Source: Patiria miniata
Taxonomy: Eukaryota > Echinodermata > Asteroidea > Valvatida > Asterinidae
Direction of reading: 5' to 3'
Assembly: GCF_015706575.1 (NCBI RefSeq)
Contig: NW_024037064.1
Span: 3,099,427 to 3,163,426, forward strand
DNA: 64,000 bases
In this document: positions 47,601 to 56,600 of the stretch, piece after piece
Layout: every line of letters begins with the position of its first letter
Numbering within the stretch: position 1 is the first letter of the stretch
Program-made: the position numbers and the translations under genes
The notes under the pieces: model-generated
What the model was told of the DNA's origin: nothing
The model's input: only the letters and a program-made list of their open reading frames with translations
Database searches by the model: none

Positions 47601-50600
47601 TTGCTTGTTAAGGTATAGTCAAACTTAATATTTGTGAGATTAATAAGTCCTATGCAAATTAATGAAGGGGGTTTACTACTGCATTACTCCAAACGTTCGT
47701 ACAAACGGTGGAAATATAGATTAAGGTTATATTCAAATTAGAACTATAAATACTTAATACATTTTCAATCATTCTGCCAATTGGTTTAAGGGCGAATGTG
47801 CCCAAATGTGTGTGGCAAGCGTGCCAAGTTTAATGTTATGTGTGGCAAGCGTGCCAAGTATTCAGGACAAGCGTGTCCAAATCTATGGTGGCAAGCGTGC
47901 CAAGTTTAAGGTTATGTGTGGCAAGCGTGCCAAGTTTTCAGGACAAGCGTGTCCAAATCTATGTGTGGCAAGCGTGCCAAGTTGGCGGGGGACATGGGGA
48001 GATACATGATTGGGTATATGTACTGGGTAACCATTGTTTTCCATCTCAGAATTTCCCAATGTTGACTTCTACAAACTGCTAAGTTTAAGGGCCATTGGCC
48101 TTACGTTTTATCGTCGATATGTAATAAAAGCAGTTGTTAAGCTGTACCAGAATCACAACAAGGTCAAATTTTATTTTTCATGTGAGTTGTCAGAGAGTAA
48201 TGACCTCCAGCTATTTTATAAACCTCAAAAACGATTCAGCACCCCAAAAATGTATAATTTTGACACCAAGATCATCAAAATGGGCTCATTAGTCACTGAC
48301 ATATGACACTTAGCGTTTTAAATATTCGCACGGCAGCCATCTTGGAAATATGCAAATGAGGGCATAATGGGACTTTTTCGCTGGCAACATCAACATTCTT
48401 TAATCCCATGTCCTAGGGATTCTAAAAATAATCTTGGAATTTATTTTTTTTTTTTTTTGGGGGGGGGGTGCTGCATGGGAACCCATTTCTTCTGCCGTAC
48501 TAAAATGTTTTGTAAAAATGTTTTGTAAACCTTAGATCATGATACCATCACAGGGTACTGAACGTTTTGACAAACACGTTTTTTCTTCTAACATCACATT
48601 CATTTCCAATACGTTTCCGATATTCTGATGACAAAAGAAGGCTCAAGTTGGAATGACATGATGTGACATGTTTATCTCTGTAAAATTGACAACATTAATA
48701 CTTATAATCTAACACGAATAGAAATGATTATCAATGCAAGCTTAAATGATTATCAATGCAAGTTTATGGGATCCCTTGCATGAAGATCTTGAAAAACAGC
48801 TTGCTGAAAATGAGAACTTGAAGATCTACTGCCACAGAAAAAGCGTGTCGCGCCAATGAATGGCAAGTTTGCAGTAACACCGTGTGAATAAAACAATATA
48901 TCTTTTTAGTGAGTTGTGTGGTTCTGAGAAGTACCAGTTGGTTTAACTCGACATTTCGACCAGTATACTCTGCTCGTCATCAGGACTCTGGCTGGTTTGG
49001 TGGTTTAAGTAGTGGATGTGTTGAGTCCAGTGGACCGTGGAGGGGGGAGATTCTGCAACAGGATACTAAGTTCGATAGACCGTTAAAGGCGGGAGATTCT
49101 GACAGGATGTTATCATGCTGGGATGCTGAGATGCTGGGTAGGATGCTGAAGTGGGCTGTGTGTGCTCACTGAAGCATGTCAGAAGGATGGAGGTAACATC
49201 AAACAGAGTGCCAAGGGTATAGGGGACCCATAGGCCAAAACTAAAGACGGGAACTATGGGGATTGGATGGGGTCCGTGGGTAAAGAAAACCCGTACCAGA
49301 TGTCTTGTGGAACTGTCTTGTGCTTGTAGATTTCCATGCCCTCCTGGACTCGCAGGGGTATCACTGTATATGCTGGTGATGAGTTGTGCTTGCTGCCAGT
49401 TAACGGTGGAGTCTTTGCTGTGGGAATGCTTGATGATGAAGGACCTCCTCTATAGTCCCCTTTTCGGCCGTGTGCTTTGTGCTCTTTCAATCTTGTGTTG
49501 AGATCACGTCCAGTTTCCCCGATTACACTTTCCCACATTCACAGGTTATCCTGTAAATGCCAGGTTTGGTCTCGGGCACTGCCTGTCTTTGTGGGACTGC
49601 TGGATGTTGTGTATCTTGTTGGGTGCAGTTTTAAAGACGTAGATGTCATTGTTGTTCAGGAATCGCTGGATGATGTGTGATGAACTGCCTGTGTACGGAA
49701 TTTGGTCGGGAGTGGGTCTTAAGTTTAGATTCCGTTGGTCTTGTATCTGTTGTGCTGCAGAGCTGTATGATATGATGAAGTTCTTGTTGCGGTTGGCGGA
49801 CGACTTGGTCTTTGGGTGGTGAAAGGTTGTGGGTTGTGCAGATAGCAGTCTGTGGGTGTGGGTTTGCAGTACACACAACAAATAAGGGTGCCATCTGACT
49901 GTCTGGAGACCTCAACGTCCAGGAACGAGATGAGGCCATCTCGCTCCTGATCCATTGTGAACTCGATGTTGCTGTGGTCATCTCGTTCCTGATCCATATA
50001 TGGATGTTGCTTTGAAGCCCGTTGAGGTGTTCCAGAAACAGTCAGAGGTCCTCATGTGCTTAGCAGCCACTTATTGAAGGTGTCATCAAAATACCAGAAC
50101 CACACACTCAGATTTTGGGCGGCTGTGAGGAGTGCCGTCTGTTCAAATTCTTCCATGAACAAGTCCGCTAGAACCGGGGATAAACGAGATCCCATGGAGG
50201 TTCCGGGGGACTTGTCCGAAAAATTGGTCTGTGTACTGAAAGCAAGACGCAGTTGAGCAGAAGATCATGAATCTGGTCCGGGGTAAGGGTTGTGCACTCA
50301 CACAGTGAGGAGTCATGTGCTGATCTTTCCTTGGCCATTTGGCAGGCTTCACCTTTGGGTACGTTAGTGAAAAGGGCAAAGGACCAATGGTACGTTGCAT
50401 TAGATTACGAATGTTGAATAAATTAGAAAGAGAATAGACTAATCTGCTACATATTGGATGGCTGACTGGATTGTCGACAGGATGAGATTCTGTTCATTCC
50501 GGTAACTTGTAGATCAATAATCATGCAGTGTTCTCCAAGATCTCATTGGAAATTGTAATATCAGTCGGAGGATCATGACCGGGAGTGTTGAGGCAAACAT

Positions 50601-53600
50601 AATTATCCATGTTTCAAGCATTTGGAAGAGAGTGATTTAGATGCATAAAATCCTGTTGAAGCGAAGCGCAGTGATCGGGCAGGAACAGGGCGTGGAGGTT
50701 CATGAAGCTTGGGCTGTGGTAGTTTGTTGGCAACAAACAAAATTACATTTTTGGCATCAGTGGGAAGTATAGATAGGTTCAGGCTTATATTCGGATAGAT
50801 GGATAGTACTAACAGTACCTGAATGAAACTCCGAAGTTGTAGTGGTTTGTTGATGGTGGCCATAGCACTGAAGTACATATTAATACACGTACATACAAAA
50901 GATTCACAGCCCCAAAAATACATCGAAATGTCACAACAGCAACGTTATCAGCAAAACTATGGCAACAAACTTTGCTATAGGGACAATGGATTCAGGATTC
51001 TTCACGTCCTTGGTTTGTTTTTTTTATCCCGTAAACCGTTCGGAGGATATTTCGGTTTGTTCTGATTTGATTTCATATTTTGAATTCAACTTAGTTTGAT
51101 CTCCCGGTAGTCCCAGAAGTAAAGGTTACAGCATATGAACACCATTTATCATTTTATTCAAAAGTTACAAGTAAAAAAAACTGGTCAATTTTTCAACTCA
51201 AATCGCTTGCGATTAGATACCTGATGACTTCATCATGACGTCAGAGTAATATGCATACTTTTGGATCTGGGATGATGTTGGTTTCAAGTAACAAGTTTAT
51301 AACATAAACCGTTGTGGATAATTATTTTCAGACAAAAGTGAAACAAAGAAAGACAAAAAGAAAGAAGGGGAGAAGGGAGACGGAAAGAAAATGAGCATAT
51401 TTATTAGAACGATTCTAAAATGGTGACTGGGTTAATTGTGCCCGTTCAACCAATTACTGTCGCTCGGAAGCGTGTTATACCACACGTAGAAAGACTCAAA
51501 AACTGACAATTTCACAAGACAAAAAATGATCAAGTTACCACACTTGCATGCTTCAAGGTTAATCAATGAACATTAAACTAAATACCTTTTCAAGACAACA
51601 AAGCTTAGAGATGCATCACCAGAATGGAATCAAGATAAGTACGGAAAGCTCACTTTAAAAGTGGTCAATAATCTGTTTGTTTGCAACCTTCTTTTGACAA
51701 CGCGATTTTAGATAAATAAAACATCACGTGATGCAAATACTTACTGCCAAACGTGCTGTCGAAATATGGCTTTTCACCATTAGAGGTTTGCCCCTGATGT
51801 AGTTGCCAGTTGGACCAGCCCTCGCCTGATTGTCTCCAACCACAGAGCCCTTCCTCGAAGGTGCAGTTGAAGCCTGCGTTTGCGCGACAAATAAAAACAG
51901 AACGCTTTGTCGTTTTCAGACCCGAGAAGCTGTGAAATTCATACTTCATGAAGCTAATAATTTACCGCGACATTTCCTCCGTGGCGTACAATGCACTGAA
52001 GGTGTCAAGTAAAGGAAATTAATTCTTTCCTCACCACATAAACATATATAATGTTACCTTCTCGATTTTTGAAAATGATTCTGTGCAATTTTTCTCCGAT
52101 CACGCACAATAGGGCCTACATTACCTACCGCCACGAAGTACGTCACCAAAGGACCCAAAATGTGAGTACACGAAAAGTCACGATAACGTCAAATAAAAGT
52201 TATTTATTTACAAACTACACGGAAAGAATGAGATATCGTGTTATTTTATTTCAATCTGATTGATCTTAGGTTGAGAAACACATTGGTAAAAAAGGTTTAC
52301 CTGACCTTGCATGATACAAATATTACAATAGTAACTGAGATTTCTTTTTTAGATAAACGTCAAAAGCATCCAATTGGATACCCTTTTCTTATTTAGTGAT
52401 CGCAATTTTGGAAAATATTGTTAACTGGTTAGATGCCACACGCACGCACGAAACGAGCTTTAAAAGGTGCATAATGCTTCATCTACTCTTTAAGCATTTG
52501 TATATTAAACAAGAATTGGTACCAATTTACTTTCGCACGAGCACACCCAACCTCTTCTTGCCACTCGTTGACACAAATAAACTTTATACCGGTTCAAGTT
52601 AACAGAACTATACCTTCTCGGTTCCTTCTCTTCTTTTTTTCCAGCACAGTCTAAGACACTCAGGGGGTATCCCACTAGGTCACGTAACAAACACAATGTA
52701 TGTTTGCCCTACACTCGCAGGACTCACTCCAAAAGCACTTTGAGATACTACGGGCTGTGTCTCTGGAACGCTTTGGATGATGTTGGTCAATTTAAAGGCT
52801 TGTAAAGGAGAACTTGGATTTTTCAATTTGGGACAACTTCTCTAATTTTCTGCGATCTTTGATATTTCTTTTATAAAACTGTACTTACTGTGTTCTTTCA
52901 TTACGCAATACTTTGTACTGTCTGTCCGTGTGTCTGTCTCTTTTTCATGTTCTCTTTCTGTTTCCTGTCATATTTTTATTGATCAGTATACTTTTTTTCT
53001 TACAATTGTTTCCCTGTATTTAACGACACGTTTATACAAGCTTCAACTTCTTGAATTTCCCTGCATTGTTTTTATTCGGATTTTCCTTTAAAGTATACTG
53101 TTTTGATTTAATAGTAATATATTTATATTCATAACGATTTGAAATTATGGTAATAAATTTCTACTTGAATTGAATAAAAAAAAGATATATAAACGAGACT
53201 ACGTTTCAACTTCAAAATACATATTTCAAATTGCATCTCACCTCTTACAACGATTGATACAGTCATACCGTCGATCAGCTCACCATCTGCGTCGAACGCT
53301 TCGCACTGAAGTGTCTTTCTATGGATGTCTCTGTTAGGTGACACAACGACACTACTGCTTACGCTAAATCCGTCGATGGTGTCGACGCTTCTGTTTCTGA
53401 CTTGTTTTACTCGCTGGCCAGCCAAGGTCCACACAAGTTCTACAAAGTGAGTTCAAAAGAAAACGACCTAGTTAAAAACAATTAAAAAAAGGGTGGCTCG
53501 CTCATTTAATATAAATAACATAGGACTAATTGACACGTGTTTTGAAGCTATTCAGCTAGTTACTGTAAAAAATGCACGTATTTTGCACGTAAATTTCCAT

Positions 53601-56600
53601 TTTAATAAAAATAACACAAAATTCAGTTGTAATTTAAAATACAATGAACAAATGGGGGTACATTCCTCCTTGAACGAACGAAAACTTAATATGAAAAAGA
53701 CAAAAACCACCATCATCATTTCAGAAAGAAATTGATTCGTTCCTTATATTTCAAACACAAACTCCGACCAAAAAATAATGTTTCAGTCTTTTCAACTGGT
53801 AGCATTGACCAATTTCACTAATTCTTTTTTGTGACATGAGTGAAAGAACATGCTCGTTTCATACATTCTTGATTGACGTCTCAAACTTAACTTCTTTTAA
53901 TGGGAAAATATTAATACAGGTTACTTTCTTTTTGACTCACCCTGTACCTCGCGGTTGACGTCTAGTACCGTGCACGTAAATGGATGATCTCTATCCGAAA
54001 GGACTGCCTCTCCACCATCTGAAGGAAAGTCTCCAGTTGCATCGAAGAGGAACATTCGAGGGATAACTAGGGGAAATGAAGTATCCAAATAACGGAGACA
54101 GACAACGTAGGACAGTGATTGGAGGAAGATGAATATAAAATACAAATGTAGGTGTTCGTAACCAATCGAAATGTTGCCGTTCTGATATTGTTTGATAAAG
54201 AATAATACATCCTGATGATTCGTTTTCCTCGTTTGTTCGGAAGGGCAAATAAAATACAGTCTTTTTCCTAGTTCCGGATTTTTCCTAGTTCTAGATAGCT
54301 TCAAATAAAAACCTACCGCTTTTGGATAAGTCTCAAATTTATTTTTTTTTGACAGAGTGCATTTTGAAAAGGAAAAAGTAAGCTTCTTGGTACACGAAGA
54401 TCTTTTCGATAAAAACTTTAGAAGAGGAATTTCGGCCAGATTTCCGACTCGCACTTTGACTTGTTTGGACTGTTTATAGAAAATCGCAGGAGCTGCGAAT
54501 GGACGGTACATCACTCGAACCGTGTGATTTCGAATATTTTGTTTATACATAATAGTAATAAACTCTTCCATCGAATGTTTGTTGAATCAAAATAAGTTGT
54601 AGAGTCTCTAATTTTTGAAAATTCGCCAACGAATGACCGTATGCATTTGATTAGTTCCTATAGCGCGTGTACTTATTTGTAACTTACGAGCCAACTACAC
54701 GCGCGTTAATCGATTTTTGTGTGACGTTTTCTGTGCTGTGTCAAATGTTTCCGGTCCGTGCGTGAGTTCGTGCCGTTGCGCTGCAGACAAACTTTTTAAA
54801 ATCATTTACGTTTTTCTCATTGTTAAATTTGGAGGAATTCTCTTAAATGAACTTTTTTGGGAAAATGAAATAATAATTCATCAGAAAATATGCTTGATTC
54901 GGTAAGTTCTGGATGAAAAAAAAAATGTTTTCTCGCGTGGTTCTTTTTTTGCACGAAGCAGTTTTGATCGTTTCGGAACTGATTGAACCGATCCGGAACT
55001 AGGAAAAGTGACATCGGTACTTTCGACGTCGTAAAATAAAAAAAAGAGCCTTAATTTGGAAAATTATTATGTAGTATCTCCATCACTCAAGGTAATCTAT
55101 TGAACCAATGTCACTTGAATTTGTAGAGTAATTGAGCTTAAAGCAGCCTGAATGATGTTTGCTACCCGGAACTAGGAAAACGACTGTATTAAAGTTTAAT
55201 TAATAAAGCATATGTTTGATAATTATTTATCACTAACGACAACTTCCTTTCAAGTTCTACATTGTCAAAATGCGATTCGCGGAAATACCGCGGTAGAGTT
55301 TGGCATAATTTACCAAATCCGGGGTAGGGGTAAAGTGTTTCAGGTTTGAATAAAAAGAAAGCATATCATACCAGTATTAATGTCATCGATTGCCACGTAC
55401 GACGGAAAGATGTCACCATTGACTGCCTGAAGAGCAATTTGAAATTCCGATGTAGCATTTCTCACACAACTCCGGGCTTTTAACCAAATCCTTGTATACA
55501 TATATTGACCGCTTCTGGTTAGGATGATTTCACCCTTGCTGATTGTGTGGTACACTGGAAGCTGGTACACATTGAGGGCCACTGTTACACCAATAAAACA
55601 CACAATAACGACGAAATGAATCATTTTATTCCATTTTTCTGTTTTCTAACTGAAAGATTATTGTATTTTATATTGCTGGAGTAATGAATGTAGAATCTGA
55701 GTAAGTGTATTTTTATCATCGGAATTCTGCATCTGTATTCTGTTTTGTATCAATTTAAAGAAAACAATATCGTTATACCCTTTTTGTTTGTTGATATATT
55801 AATTGCTTTCACATTTGAAACGGACGCGTTCTTACCGAATCAAATCGGTACAAATGTCATACTCGGGCATGGGCGTCGCCAGGATTTTTTTCTAAAGGGG
55901 GGCAATTTTTTTTTTTTGCCAAAAAATGCTGGTATTTCTCAACACATTCTAGATTTATCAGTTTTAGAGAGGGGCAGGGACATTTTGCCCCCCCCCCCCA
56001 ATTCATTAAATTTACACCACTTTGTCTTCGTGCCTCTTTTTCTTTTTTTCTTTTCTTTTTTTTTTACTTCCTTTTTTTTTTTTTTTTGGTTGCTTTTCCA
56101 AGGAGGGGCAAGTGCCCCCCTTGCCTCCCCCTCGCTACGCCCATGTACTTGGGGCAATGTTATAACTTATTTTAAGCCGCTTTTGCGCCAACCGCAGCAA
56201 GATTGTTTTCCCTACATGCCTTCTAGTTCAGTCAGGTGGCTTTGAGCTCTTGTTCAAGTCAGTGTTCTCGATAAGACTAGGCAAAAGCCAAATAATTTGC
56301 AAATGGCCATGTTCTTTTCACAAAAGGATAGACGTTTGTCAATATGTCAATCATTTTAAATAGTCTCCTTTGCTAACCATGAAACCCTACATACTTTTTT
56401 TTTCGGTACCCTGTTGACTCCTAATCAATTTTCATGCTAATTGGCAAAGGCGTTCTGTCAAGAGGTCTTGCAGGAAGTTTCAAATGGGCATTGTGTATCC
56501 CATCCATGATATAGGTTCAACTTCTTCGGTGGGAGTCTGACTTAATAAACCTTACACAATAAAAATGAACACTTGTTCATGTAATGGAAAAAATATATAC

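Larger units (their letters stand above)
36964..51744 (-). other. 14.8-kb intron of the MAM/Ig gene
   Basis: Filled by transposon remnants listed separately. Parts without a recognised feature are 37764-38045, 46491-47788, 47982-48904 and 50776-51744; they are AT-rich with G or T runs (48447-48469). Two related stretches near 47570-47600 and 47685-47715 share CTCCAA..CGT and ACGGTGGAAA and look like an old duplication. Confidence 0.6.

Noticed and set aside
52690-52860. LINE 3' end (residues like LRAVSLERFG)
   Set aside because: Resemblance to the terminal RT segment is too short and frame-dependent to call.
55745-56245. 166-codon plus-strand frame
   Set aside because: Runs through the hAT-like MITE with long F, P and S runs from T and C tracts; not a protein.
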